From Rubripirellula obstinata (lineage in GTDB: Bacteria > Planctomycetota > Planctomycetia > Pirellulales > Pirellulaceae), in NCBI RefSeq assembly GCF_001642955.1, contig NZ_LWSK01000049.1:1-41152 (forward strand): a DNA stretch of 41,152 bases, in the 5' to 3' direction. Positions 7,605 through 16,356 of the stretch are shown in pieces. The notes under the pieces are model-generated. The model was not told where the DNA came from. It saw nothing but the letters and a program-made list of their open reading frames with translations, and ran no database searches. Within the stretch, counting starts at the first letter, position 1, and each line of letters starts with the position of its first letter. A program made the translations under genes and the position numbers.

Positions 7605-10600
7605 ATGGCAAAAACACCTGAAGAACTCGCGCACATTGAATGGCTCGGATACGTCCAGCCCATCGGTCTTGTCGTTTCCATTCCGGCGATGCTGGAGGCC
7701 CAGTGTTACGTCAACAAGAACATCATGGGCGAACATGCCCGGTTCTTGGAATGTTTGGCGCAAGACGATGCCGGGGTCACGCGGCCCGAACTTCGCGATC
7801 TGCGTGAGTTCGTCCAAGCCGTACTGGGTTGGGAAGCCGAAGACCTCGTGGATGTGCCCCCCCGCCAAGTGCTCGGTGGCGACATGGGCCGGTTGGAAGT
7901 CGTCCTGCCGCAGTACAATGAAACGCTGCGACCGACGCATGCCGTTCCCGTCTTCCGTCCGGAGGAAGATCAAAACCCGTGGCAGTTGTTGATCCAAGAA
8001 CTGTCGACCGGAACCGACCTCGATGATGCCGGTGAAGCCGATAGCAGTCGCCATTGGAACGCGTCGCCGCAGGCCAAATTCGAGCGACTGCTGCGCGAGA
8101 CCGAAGTGCCGATCGGCTTGCTGTCCAACGGTCGCTCCCTGCGACTGGTTTATTCGCCTCGTGGAGAAACCAGCGGCTACGCGACGTTCAACGTCGACGA
8201 AATGTCGCAAGTCGCCGGCCGGCCGATGTTCGCTGCCCTGCACATGCTGCTGTCCGCCGAACGCATGTTCTCGATGGGCGACAACCAGCGATTGCCCGCG
8301 ATCCTGGCCAACAGTCGCAAGTACCAAAACACCGTCTCGACGGAATTGGCCGAGCAAGTATTGGCGGCGCTCTACGAATTGATGCGAGGCTTCCAAGCTG
8401 CCAACGACGTTCGCGGTGGCGAATTGCTCTCCGGCGTGCTCGCCCGCGATCCCAACCAAGTCTATTCCGGTCTGCTGACCGTGCTGATGCGGTTGGTGTT
8501 CATCCTGTACGCCGAAGACCGTGACTTGCTGTCCAGCGATCCGGTCTACAGCAACCACTACAGCGTCACCGGTCTATTCGATCGACTGCGAGAAGACGAT
8601 GGGCGGTTTCCGGACACGATGGATCAGCGATTCGGGGCCTGGAGTCAACTCGTCACGCTGTTTCGTCTGGTTTATGAAGGCGGCCAGCACAGCGAATTCA
8701 AATTGCCGGCCCGCAAAGGCTACCTGTTCGACCCCGACCGCTATCCATTCCTGGAGGGGCGAAGTGGGATAGGCTTCCAGCCTGTCGATACGAATGACAG
8801 GCAAGATGCCCATCCTACCGTTCCGCGTGTCTCCGACGGCGTCGTTTTCCGGGTATTGAAGAATCTACTCATCCTCGACGGCGAACGGCTCAGCTACCGA
8901 ACTCTCGACGTTGAACAAATCGGCAGCGTTTATGAAACCGTGATGGGATTCAACTTGCAGGTCGCCGCCGGCAAGTCGATCGCGATCAAGCCTGTCAAAT
9001 CGCACGGTGCCCCGGCGACCATCAACCTGGACGAGCTGCTCGAAACGCCCGGCAAGGACCGAGCTAAGTGGCTCAAGGAGAACGCGGACCAGAAAGTCGG
9101 CACCGCCGATGCGAAGCTTCTGAAGGCCGCAACCAACCTCGAAGAGCTGCTGACCGCGCTCGACAAAAAGATCGCCAAGAAAGTTACACCGCGAGTCGTC
9201 CCGGCCGGCGCGATCGTGTTGCAACCGTCCGACGAACGACGTCGCAGCGGATCGCACTACACGCCGCGATCCCTGACCGAACCGATCGTCCGCACGACGC
9301 TCGAACCGATCTTGAAACAGTTGTGCGATCCCGAGGCACCCGAACCGGCGGTCTACTCGCCCAGCAAAGAAGACAAGAAACGCTACACCCAGGGCGAACT
9401 CGATGCCCGCGTACGGTTGTCGCAGAAAGCCGTCGAGCACGCGCGTTGGGCACGCGAAATTGGCACACCGCATCCGTCACAGATTCTGGATTTGAAAGTC
9501 TGCGATCCCGCGATGGGCAGCGGTGCGTTCTTGGTGGAAACCTGTCGCCAGTTGGGCGATGAGTTGATCAAAGCGTGGTACGCGCACGACGCGGTGCCCA
9601 GTGACATTCCGCCCGACGAAGACGAAGTGCTGTACGCGCGGCGGTTGGTGGCCCAGCGGTGTTTGTACGGCGTCGACAAAAACTTCATGGCCGTCGACTT
9701 GGCCAAGCTCGCGTTGTGGCTGGTCACGCTGGCGCGGGATCATGCGTTTACGTTCTTGGATCATGCGCTGCGTCACGGCGATTCGCTGGTCGGATTGTCG
9801 CGAGAACAGATCATCGGCTTCCACTGGGAACCGAAGAAGCAGAAGAAGTTTGGCGAAGACTTGATTCAGCGTCGGCTGGACCGAGCGACCGAAGCCCGCG
9901 CCAAGATCCTCAACGCCCGCGAAGACGTCGCCTACCGCGACCAAGAGCAAAAGATGGCATTGGCCGAAGAAGCCCTCAGCGGCATCCGCTTGCTCGGAGA
10001 CGCCTGCGTCAGTGCCTTCTTCGCCGGCAAGAAAAAGAAGGAGCGAGAAGACCGAGTCATGCAGCTCTTTGGCATCGCCAGTGCTTACCTGGAAAAGCTC
10101 AAAGACAAGCAAATGGACTTCGAGCTTCACATGGGCCTGCAAGCTGCCGCCGATTCCATGCTCGAAGGCGACCACCCGATCCCCGCGTTTCATTGGGAGA
10201 TTGAATTTCCTGAAGTGTTTGCGAGAGAGTATGGCGGATTCGATGCGTTTGTCGGCAACCCGCCATTTGCGGGTAAAAACACCATGATAAACTCGAGTCG
10301 CGCGGGGTACTTGGAATGGTTGCAGGCCATTCACAAAGATTCTCATGGCAACGCCGACCTAGTTGCACACTTTTTCAGAAAGACCTTCGGGTTGCTTCGG
10401 CTACAGGGCAATCTCGGGCTTGTCGCAACGAATACCATTGGTCAAGGCGATACACGTGCGACGGGTTTACAGTCGATTTGCGAAGCAGATGGCGAAGTAT
10501 ACTCGGCAACTCGACGATACAAATGGCCCGGTGTTGCGGAAGTTATCGTAAGTATTGTCCATATCCACAGAGGACGATGGCTCGGTGGAAGGGCATTGGA

Positions 10601-11795
10601 TGGGCGAGCCGTAAATGAGATAAGTGCTTTCCTGTTCCATCAAGGCGGACATTCGGCGCCTTCAATCCTTTCGCGTAATGCGGGCAAAAGCTTTGTCGGA
10701 GTCTTCGTTTTGGGAATGGGATTTACGTTTGATGACTCAGATCGCAAAGGTGTTGCGAGTTCGATTGAAGAAATGGACGCGGTTCTGGCGGCAAATCCAT
10801 CAAGTTCCGAGCGTATCTTCCCATACATAGGCGGCGAAGAGGTAAACACAAGCCCAACTCACTCGCACCATCGCTACATAATACATTTTGGAGAGATGGC
10901 GGAAGAGGAGGCTCGCCTGTGGCCTGAACTGTTTGCGATAGTAGAGGAACGAGTCAAGCCTGATCGGATTCGTCAAAAAGACGCCGGTGCAAAGAAGAAA
11001 TGGTGGCAGTTCATTCGGCCAAGGCCTGAAATGCACGGAGCCATTCGTGAATTGCCAAGAGTATTAGTTCGCTCGTTAACGAGTAAAAACTTTGGCTTCA
11101 CGTATCTCCGCAATGAGTACGTTTTCGACCAAACGCTTATCGTCTTCTCTTTAGACGACTACGCATCGTTTTCTTGCCTTTCGTGCCATGTTCACGAGGT
11201 ATGGGCTTTGTTCTTCGGCGCAACAATGCCCGGAGCGGCAAGGGAGTCACCACGCTACAACATCCGTGATTGCTTTGAGACCTTTCCATTTCCGTTAGAG
11301 TGGCAAGCAAGTCAGGAGCTTCGCACCGTTGGCGAAACGTACTTTGAGTTCCGGGCCGCACTGATGCTTGAGAATTCGGAGGGCTTAACCGAAACATATA
11401 ATCGTTATCACGATCCGATGGAGAGGTCAGCAAAGATACTCACACTTCGTTCAAGGCACGACGAGATGGATCGGGCGGTGTTGCGGGCTTACGGGTGGGA
11501 CGACTTGGCCGAGACGGCTCGCTGTGAGTTCCTGCTGGACTACGAAGAGGAAGAGGACGACGCTCCGGGGGCGAGTGCGAAAAAGTCCAAAAAGAAAAAG
11601 CCCTGGCGTCTCCGCTGGCCCGACGAATTCCGCGACGAAGTCCTCGCCCGACTCCTCGAACTCAACGAACAACGACACAAAGAAGAGTTGCTAGTTGCTA
11701 GTTCTCAGTTGTTAGAGAAGAAGGAAGAGAAGGCAAAAAGCAAGAAACGGGCGAAGATCGCGGAAAACGATACGCCTTTGCTGGATGACGAGTGA
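7605..11795 (+). CDS. drmMI: DISARM N6-adenine-type DNA methyltransferase DrmMI
   Basis: This large (1396-residue) gamma-class amino-methyltransferase is of the PglX / type IIL kind. It is expected to methylate host DNA so that DISARM spares it. Motif I, CDPAMGSGAFLVETCRQLGDEL, is at ~632-655, and the catalytic NPPF motif (FVGNPPFAGK) is at ~883. The gap of about 250 residues between them fits this class. The first ~600 residues form the long N-terminal region usual for the family. The segment after NPPF, up to ~1285, should hold the target recognition domain. Its codon use is more AT-leaning than the flanks, which suggests exchange. Residues ~387-405 (GFQPVDTNDRQDAHPT) come from a second palindromic repeat family inserted in frame. 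The C-terminus is lysine-rich, with a short tandem GTTGCTA stretch near 11690. The ATG follows drmD by 6 bases. Confidence 0.92.
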   Translation: MAKTPEELAHIEWLGYVQPIGLVVSIPAMLEAQCYVNKNIMGEHARFLECLAQDDAGVTRPELRDLREFVQAVLGWEAEDLVDVPPRQVLGGDMGRLEVVLPQYNETLRPTHAVPVFRPEEDQNPWQLLIQELSTGTDLDDAGEADSSRHWNASPQAKFERLLRETEVPIGLLSNGRSLRLVYSPRGETSGYATFNVDEMSQVAGRPMFAALHMLLSAERMFSMGDNQRLPAILANSRKYQNTVSTELAEQVLAALYELMRGFQAANDVRGGELLSGVLARDPNQVYSGLLTVLMRLVFILYAEDRDLLSSDPVYSNHYSVTGLFDRLREDDGRFPDTMDQRFGAWSQLVTLFRLVYEGGQHSEFKLPARKGYLFDPDRYPFLEGRSGIGFQPVDTNDRQDAHPTVPRVSDGVVFRVLKNLLILDGERLSYRTLDVEQIGSVYETVMGFNLQVAAGKSIAIKPVKSHGAPATINLDELLETPGKDRAKWLKENADQKVGTADAKLLKAATNLEELLTALDKKIAKKVTPRVVPAGAIVLQPSDERRRSGSHYTPRSLTEPIVRTTLEPILKQLCDPEAPEPAVYSPSKEDKKRYTQGELDARVRLSQKAVEHARWAREIGTPHPSQILDLKVCDPAMGSGAFLVETCRQLGDELIKAWYAHDAVPSDIPPDEDEVLYARRLVAQRCLYGVDKNFMAVDLAKLALWLVTLARDHAFTFLDHALRHGDSLVGLSREQIIGFHWEPKKQKKFGEDLIQRRLDRATEARAKILNAREDVAYRDQEQKMALAEEALSGIRLLGDACVSAFFAGKKKKEREDRVMQLFGIASAYLEKLKDKQMDFELHMGLQAAADSMLEGDHPIPAFHWEIEFPEVFAREYGGFDAFVGNPPFAGKNTMINSSRAGYLEWLQAIHKDSHGNADLVAHFFRKTFGLLRLQGNLGLVATNTIGQGDTRATGLQSICEADGEVYSATRRYKWPGVAEVIVSIVHIHRGRWLGGRALDGRAVNEISAFLFHQGGHSAPSILSRNAGKSFVGVFVLGMGFTFDDSDRKGVASSIEEMDAVLAANPSSSERIFPYIGGEEVNTSPTHSHHRYIIHFGEMAEEEARLWPELFAIVEERVKPDRIRQKDAGAKKKWWQFIRPRPEMHGAIRELPRVLVRSLTSKNFGFTYLRNEYVFDQTLIVFSLDDYASFSCLSCHVHEVWALFFGATMPGAARESPRYNIRDCFETFPFPLEWQASQELRTVGETYFEFRAALMLENSEGLTETYNRYHDPMERSAKILTLRSRHDEMDRAVLRAYGWDDLAETARCEFLLDYEEEEDDAPGASAKKSKKKKPWRLRWPDEFRDEVLARLLELNEQRHKEELLVASSQLLEKKEEKAKSKKRAKIAENDTPLLDDE
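8764..8819. repeat. Second-family palindromic repeat, in frame inside drmMI
   Basis: GTGGGATAGGCTTCCAGCC...CAAGATGCCCATCCTAC forms an imperfect inverted repeat with GACAGGC/GCCTGTC at its core. It translates in frame to GFQPVDTNDRQDAHPT. I recall this peptide-encoding repeat from planctomycete genomes. It is unrelated to the TACAAGCCCGAAGCG family found elsewhere in the window. Confidence 0.75.
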
Positions 11796-11853
11796 CCTAA
11801 CGTGTCCAAGCCCAGGGCAACAATGATTACCAGTAGTTCGATTGAGAAAAGGC

Positions 11854-12969
11854 ATGGCAAAACAGTTTTTTAACGAAGCGAAAGACCAATCAGTCGTCAA
11901 AACGGCGATCGTGACAAAGTATTTTGATGCTTGGTCGCAAGTGATTCTGCCTTGGGCGGAACGTCGCGATGGTCTGCTTGGATACCTCGACCTCTTCGCC
12001 GGCCCCGGTCGTTTTGAGGATGGAACCACATCAACGCCGCTACTGATATTGAGCAAAGCGATCGCCAATCCGCGACTGGCGGATGCGTTGGTGACACGGT
12101 TCAATGACGCCAGCGATGAACATAGCAGCAATTTGAAGTCGGAAATTGACAAGCTACCCGGCATTGAATCGTTGAAGTTTCAGCCAGTGGTCTCATGCGA
12201 TGAAGTCGGCGATCAATTCGTCAAGCAGTTTTCGGAGATGCGTCTGATCCCGACACTCTTCTTTGTTGATCCATTCGGGTACAAGGGGTTGTCGCTTGGA
12301 CTCATCAATTCAGTCTTGAAAGACTGGGGATGCGACTGCATCTTTTTCTTCAACTACAACCGCATCAACATGGGGTTGTCGAACGACGCCGTCAGCGACC
12401 ACATGGCCGGATTATTTGGCAATGGAAGAGCGGCTTCGTTGCGTGGTGAATTGGACGGGTTGTCGCCGGAAGATCGGGAGCTAGCTGTTGTCGAAGCACT
12501 GGCTGAAGAACTCAATCTCGATGGAAAGCGGTTTGTGTTGCCGTTTCGGTTTCGGCACTCGTCTGGAACTCGAACGAGTCATCATCTGATTTTCGTTTCC
12601 AAGAATATTCGCGGTTACGAAATCATGAAATCGGTGATGGCCAAAGAGAGTAGCAATCACGATCAAGGCGTTGCGAGCTTTGAATACAACCGGTCGTTTC
12701 GGGATCAGGGACTTCTTTTTGAACTTTCACGCCCCTTGGATGATCTTCAAATTCTGCTTTGCGATCGTTTCGCCGGTCAATCCTTGACTCGTCGTCAAAT
12801 GTTCGATCAGTCGCACGTTGGGACCCCTTTCGTGCCCGCCAACTACCTGTCGGCTCTATTGCAGCTTGAATTGCTAGGCCGCATTTCGGTTGAGCCACCA
12901 GTCGACAAAAGACGTAAAAATACAATGAGCGAGAACAAAGCAATAATCACTTTTCCAAAGAAGGGTTGA
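11854..12969 (+). CDS. tcmP: Three-Cys-motif partner protein (TcmP family)
   Basis: This 371-residue protein matches the TcmP family, named for its regular pairing with a 'three-Cys-motif' protein, and that partner lies immediately downstream. It has a methyltransferase-like core: [11 protein letters not shown] (~42-52) resembles the SAM-binding motif I, and [11 protein letters not shown] (~134) resembles motif IV. The biochemical activity of the family is not established to my knowledge. The ATG at 11854 was preferred over an in-frame TTG at 11842 because GAGAAAAGG precedes it and the family begins near [12 protein letters not shown]. It lies 58 bases after drmMI and 4 bases before the DUF5131 gene. 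Codon use is more AT-leaning than in drmD or drmA, which fits insertion as a cargo pair. Confidence 0.85.
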   Translation: MAKQFFNEAKDQSVVKTAIVTKYFDAWSQVILPWAERRDGLLGYLDLFAGPGRFEDGTTSTPLLILSKAIANPRLADALVTRFNDASDEHSSNLKSEIDKLPGIESLKFQPVVSCDEVGDQFVKQFSEMRLIPTLFFVDPFGYKGLSLGLINSVLKDWGCDCIFFFNYNRINMGLSNDAVSDHMAGLFGNGRAASLRGELDGLSPEDRELAVVEALAEELNLDGKRFVLPFRFRHSSGTRTSHHLIFVSKNIRGYEIMKSVMAKESSNHDQGVASFEYNRSFRDQGLLFELSRPLDDLQILLCDRFAGQSLTRRQMFDQSHVGTPFVPANYLSALLQLELLGRISVEPPVDKRRKNTMSENKAIITFPKKG

Positions 12970-12973
12970 GGCT

Positions 12974-13726
12974 ATGGCACAATCATCAATCGAATGGACT
13001 GACTCAACTTGGAATCCAGTAACAGGCTGTACAAAGATTAGCGAAGGATGTCGGTTCTGTTACGCAGAGCGTATGTCGCGACGTCTGCTGGCGATGGGGC
13101 AGGCGAACTATGCCAACGGTTTCAAATTGACGTTGCAGGAGGGAATGCTTGACCGTCCGCTTTCCTGGAAAAAGCCGCGATTGATTTTCGTCAATTCAAT
13201 GAGCGACTTGTTCCACAAGGATGTCCCGCTCGAATTTATTCAACGGGTGTTTGAGGTGATGCGACGATCCCATTGGCATGAGTTTCAAGTTTTGACAAAG
13301 CGTAGTGAACGCATCGCCGAATTGTCGAAGGATCTGGATTGGCCTGACAACGTTTGGATGGGTGTGAGTGTCGAGGATCATCGCGTCGTCCATCGAATCG
13401 ACGACCTCCGAAACACAGCGGCAAAAACAAAGTTCCTGTCTGTTGAACCACTGATCGGCTGCCTTGGCAAATTTGACCTTCGCGGCATTGATTGGGTGAT
13501 CGCCGGTGGTGAGTCCGGTCCAGGGTCACGGCCGATGGAACCGGACTGGGTGGTGAAAGTTCGCGACCGATGCCTTGAACAAAGGGTCCCTTTCTTCTTC
13601 AAGCAGTGGGGCGGAGTCAATAAAAAGAAGACAGGGCGAGTGCTTAAAGGCAGAACATGGGACGAGATGCCCCATCGGTTTGCGAAAACAGCGGTAGGGA
13701 AAGCAGCAACGTCTTCTGGAAGCTAG
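12974..13726 (+). CDS. Phage Gp37/Gp68-family (DUF5131) three-Cys-motif protein
   Basis: This 250-residue protein is of the DUF5131 / phage Gp37-Gp68 family. It begins [16 protein letters not shown] and has three cysteines, C19-X6-C26-X2-C29, followed by YAE. These are the 'three Cys' that give the TcmP partner its name and may bind a metal or Fe-S cluster. Other family landmarks are [15 protein letters not shown] (~71), [11 protein letters not shown] (~99), VWMGVSVED (~118), SVEPLIG (~157), [15 protein letters not shown] (~175) and FFFKQWGG (~210). The three-Cys cluster recalls radical-SAM-type proteins, though the spacing is not the canonical CX3CX2C, so radical chemistry is only a guess. 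It is coupled to tcmP by a 4-base gap. Related proteins occur in phages and in bacterial defence regions. Confidence 0.88.
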   Translation: MAQSSIEWTDSTWNPVTGCTKISEGCRFCYAERMSRRLLAMGQANYANGFKLTLQEGMLDRPLSWKKPRLIFVNSMSDLFHKDVPLEFIQRVFEVMRRSHWHEFQVLTKRSERIAELSKDLDWPDNVWMGVSVEDHRVVHRIDDLRNTAAKTKFLSVEPLIGCLGKFDLRGIDWVIAGGESGPGSRPMEPDWVVKVRDRCLEQRVPFFFKQWGGVNKKKTGRVLKGRTWDEMPHRFAKTAVGKAATSSGS

Positions 13727-13798
13727 AATCCACAAACAGTCACAATTGTCGGAAACCAGCCGATTTGTCGAATCCACGACAGCCCACGGGAAGGCGAA

Positions 13799-13999
13799 AT
13801 GGAGATGCCGTTGTTTAAACGCCTATTCGACGTCGCCGTTTATCTCGAAAGCGTCTTCGGAAAATCTACACCCGCGTTCCAATACATCGTCACCACGACC
13901 AAAGCCCCACCCAGTTTCTGCACCGAAAACGAACCCCACACCCGCCTCATCCTGCACGGCCGTGAGGATGCCGGGCGGTTGCTGAAGCTGACCTTTTAG
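13799..13999 (+). pseudogene. Fragment resembling the C-terminus of an SMC-like ATP-binding protein
   Basis: A 66-residue frame (LFDVAVYLESVFGKSTPAFQ...TRLILHGREDAGRLLKLTF) ends in TAG. Patterns such as QYIVTTT.APP followed by a short strand and a terminal LL..F remind me of the tails of large coiled-coil ATPases. Nothing upstream in this frame provides the ATPase core. It therefore looks like a leftover 3' end stranded between the DUF5131 and DUF262 genes. The rest of 13727-14119 shows no convincing gene. The assignment is weak and rests on pattern memory only. Confidence 0.3.
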
Positions 14000-14119
14000 T
14001 TTTTTTCCAACTCGGGAGCAAACTCGATCTTCTGCCGGGTGGGCAGAAACGACGCAAACGCCGACAATGCCACGTACCTTGCAAGGTCTTCTTTGCAGCC
14101 AACAACGAATGAAAATACT

Positions 14120-15214
14120 ATGACTGTCAAAACTAAGAACGAAGACGATGTCGAAGGACTCGATGAGAACGTTGATAGCGGACTGGGAGACTATCCGATC
14201 GACACGATGATGATTCGGAAAGAGACCCGAACTATCTTTGATGTCGTACGCCGAATCCAAAACGGCGGATTTGTCTTGGATCCTGATTTCCAGCGGGAAT
14301 TTGTCTGGAATGCAGAGCGTCAGAGTCGCCTCATTGAGTCTGTCATCATGCGAATCCCGCTACCTGTATTCTATCTCGCCGAAGACCTCGAGGGCCGAAC
14401 AATCGTCGTCGATGGATTGCAGCGTTTGACCACTTTCCAGCGCTTCTTTGACAACAGCTTTGCGTTGGAGCTCGGACATCAGGCGTCACTCAACGGGAAG
14501 ACTTTTCAGGAGCTACCACCGAAGTTGCAGAATCGCGTTGAGGATTGCAATCTCGAGCTGTACATCATCGACGCGCAGGTTCCCGAACGAGCGAAGCTAG
14601 ATATTTTTGAGCGTGTGAACAGCGGAGAGCCCCTGACGCGTCAGCAAATGCGAAACTGCATTTACACCGGTCCGGCCAGTCGTTGGCTGAGAGATGAAGT
14701 CGAAAAGCCACTTTTCATCGAGGCAACAGGCAAAAGCCTCCGCCAGAAAACAATGCGAGACCGGGAGTTCGCAAACCGTTTCTGTGCTTTTTATCTACTC
14801 GGACCTGACGAGTACCGGAAAAGTGACATGGACGACTTCCTTGCCCGGTCTCTGACAAAAATGAACAAGATGTCGGAATCGGAGCTTGAAGCTCTTTCAG
14901 AGGCGTTCCGGACTGGCCTCCAGAACAACCTTAATCTTTTTGGTAACCACGCGTTCCGCAAGCACATTCCGGACCAGGACCGACGCAGCGTCGTGAACGC
15001 GTCACTCTGGGATGTCATGTCGACAGGTCTCGCCCGATTCAGTGAAGCCGATGTCTCTAAGAGAGAAGCAATATTCAAGAACGCTTTTTACGCTCTGCTC
15101 GAAAATCATGAATTCATTGATTCGATAACCTATAGCGTGAATAGCACGAACAAGGTTCAGCGACGTTTTGAACTGGCCGGTGAGATGTTCTCGGAGGTGT
15201 TTGATGTTGCGTGA
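14120..15214 (+). CDS. DUF262 (ParB/sulfiredoxin-like NTPase) domain protein
   Basis: This 364-residue protein has the DUF262 signature. FVLDPDFQREFVWN (~50) and IVVDGLQRLTT (~95; the usual form is DGQQRLTT) mark the ParB-like nucleotide-binding and hydrolysing fold, and VNSGEPLTRQQMRNCIY (~174) fits the same family. DUF262 is the N-terminal half of the GmrSD type IV restriction enzyme. The HNH DUF1524 half is absent, so this protein would have to work with partners. The ATG at 14120 was chosen over an upstream GTG at 14039 because the preceding 27 residues look non-coding. The following ATPase gene starts 11 bases before this one ends, which indicates translational coupling. It is the first gene of a three-gene unit inserted in the DISARM locus. 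Confidence 0.85.
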   Translation: MTVKTKNEDDVEGLDENVDSGLGDYPIDTMMIRKETRTIFDVVRRIQNGGFVLDPDFQREFVWNAERQSRLIESVIMRIPLPVFYLAEDLEGRTIVVDGLQRLTTFQRFFDNSFALELGHQASLNGKTFQELPPKLQNRVEDCNLELYIIDAQVPERAKLDIFERVNSGEPLTRQQMRNCIYTGPASRWLRDEVEKPLFIEATGKSLRQKTMRDREFANRFCAFYLLGPDEYRKSDMDDFLARSLTKMNKMSESELEALSEAFRTGLQNNLNLFGNHAFRKHIPDQDRRSVVNASLWDVMSTGLARFSEADVSKREAIFKNAFYALLENHEFIDSITYSVNSTNKVQRRFELAGEMFSEVFDVA

Positions 15215-16355
15215 AATTGAACTGGGTTTCTTTAAGTGCTTTGAAAGGATTGCGCTTCCGTTGGCTCCGTTGACGGTGCTCACTGGAACCAATGCATCTG
15301 GCAAATCCTCCGTCTTTCAAGCATTGGTATTGCTTCGCCAAACCATGGTGATTGACGAGTGGTCCAAGCGACTCTACCTGAATGGCCCTGACCTTGAACT
15401 TGGAACGGTTGCCGATGTCATTGACAAAGTGAACGGAAGATACGAATTTGAACTCGGTGTCAACACCACTGACGAAATGTTGCATTGGCATTTTGCGGCA
15501 GGAAAAAGCAGAGATGACTTCTCGATCGATGTCGGCACCGTCAGGGTGAATAAGGACATCTTTGGCGGTGAGGCAATCGCCAAGAAGCGTCTTCAAAATT
15601 TGGTTCCGGAGGAATCTGAGGCGACGCTTCTAACGAAAGTTCTGCGGGGATTGACCTATCTAACTGCGGAACGAACAGGGCCGAGGCCAACCTACGAATT
15701 GCGAGATAATGAAGTCGCAAAGGTTGTTGGGCCAAGAGGCGACAACGCGATTGGCATTTTGCATCAGAATCGGACGTCGAAGGTTGAGGAGTCACTGGTC
15801 ATATCACCAAAACCGAACAATTTGCTAACGCAGGTTGGGAATCGAATGAATCGCCTGTTTCCTGGTGCATCGATCGACGTCCAGAAAGTCCCACGAACGA
15901 ACTTTGTAACCCTCGGCGTTCGGACATCAGATTCCACTGATTTTCACAGGCCAACCCATGTCGGATTTGGGCTCACGCAGACGCTGCCAGTGATCGTTGC
16001 ATGCTTGAATGCTTCGCCAGGCGATCTTCTGTTAATCGAGAACCCAGAAGTTCATCTTCATCCATCTGGACAGGCGATGATGGGTGAATTCCTCGCGTCG
16101 GTAAGCGCTGCAGGGGTGCAGGTGCTTGTCGAGACGCACAGTGATCACGTTTTGAACGGAGTCAGACGGGCGGTGAAAGGCGAAAAAACAAAATCTTCAG
16201 ATGTCGCGATTCACTTTTTCCAGTCACGAGATATTGAAGGCAATCAAGTCACGAGCCCAACGCTCAATCAATCAGGAGAGATCAGCGATTGGCCCGATGG
16301 TTTTTTTGACCAGTTCGATAAGGACATGAACTTTTTTGCTGGGTGGGGCGAATGA
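15204..16355 (+). CDS. AAA15 / ABC-type ATPase with DUF3696-like C-terminus
   Basis: This 383-residue ABC/OLD-like ATPase has Walker A TGTNASGKSSVFQALVLLRQ (~25-44), a Q-loop region, the signature-like stretch HVGFGLTQTLPVIVACL (~252), Walker B LLIENPEVHLHPSGQ (~275) and the H-loop VETHSDHVLNGVRRAV (~308). The C-terminal SGEISDWPDGFFDQFDKDMNFF matches the DUF3696 extension seen in defence-type AAA15 ATPases. No TOPRIM nuclease domain follows, unlike OLD proteins. The ATG at 15204 overlaps the DUF262 gene by 11 bases and the next gene starts 1 base after the stop, so the three are clearly one translational unit. In many abortive-infection systems such an ATPase acts as sensor or gate for a toxic partner; that role is inferred here. 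Confidence 0.88.
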   Translation: MLREIELGFFKCFERIALPLAPLTVLTGTNASGKSSVFQALVLLRQTMVIDEWSKRLYLNGPDLELGTVADVIDKVNGRYEFELGVNTTDEMLHWHFAAGKSRDDFSIDVGTVRVNKDIFGGEAIAKKRLQNLVPEESEATLLTKVLRGLTYLTAERTGPRPTYELRDNEVAKVVGPRGDNAIGILHQNRTSKVEESLVISPKPNNLLTQVGNRMNRLFPGASIDVQKVPRTNFVTLGVRTSDSTDFHRPTHVGFGLTQTLPVIVACLNASPGDLLLIENPEVHLHPSGQAMMGEFLASVSAAGVQVLVETHSDHVLNGVRRAVKGEKTKSSDVAIHFFQSRDIEGNQVTSPTLNQSGEISDWPDGFFDQFDKDMNFFAGWGE

Positions 16356-16356
16356 A

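Noticed and set aside
7437-8558. Open frame of 373 residues antisense to the drmD/drmMI junction
   Set aside because: It spans the end of one real gene and the start of another and shows no family pattern.
14120-16355. GmrSD or Septu system
   Set aside because: The DUF262 protein has no DUF1524/HNH half, and no HNH protein accompanies the ATPase.
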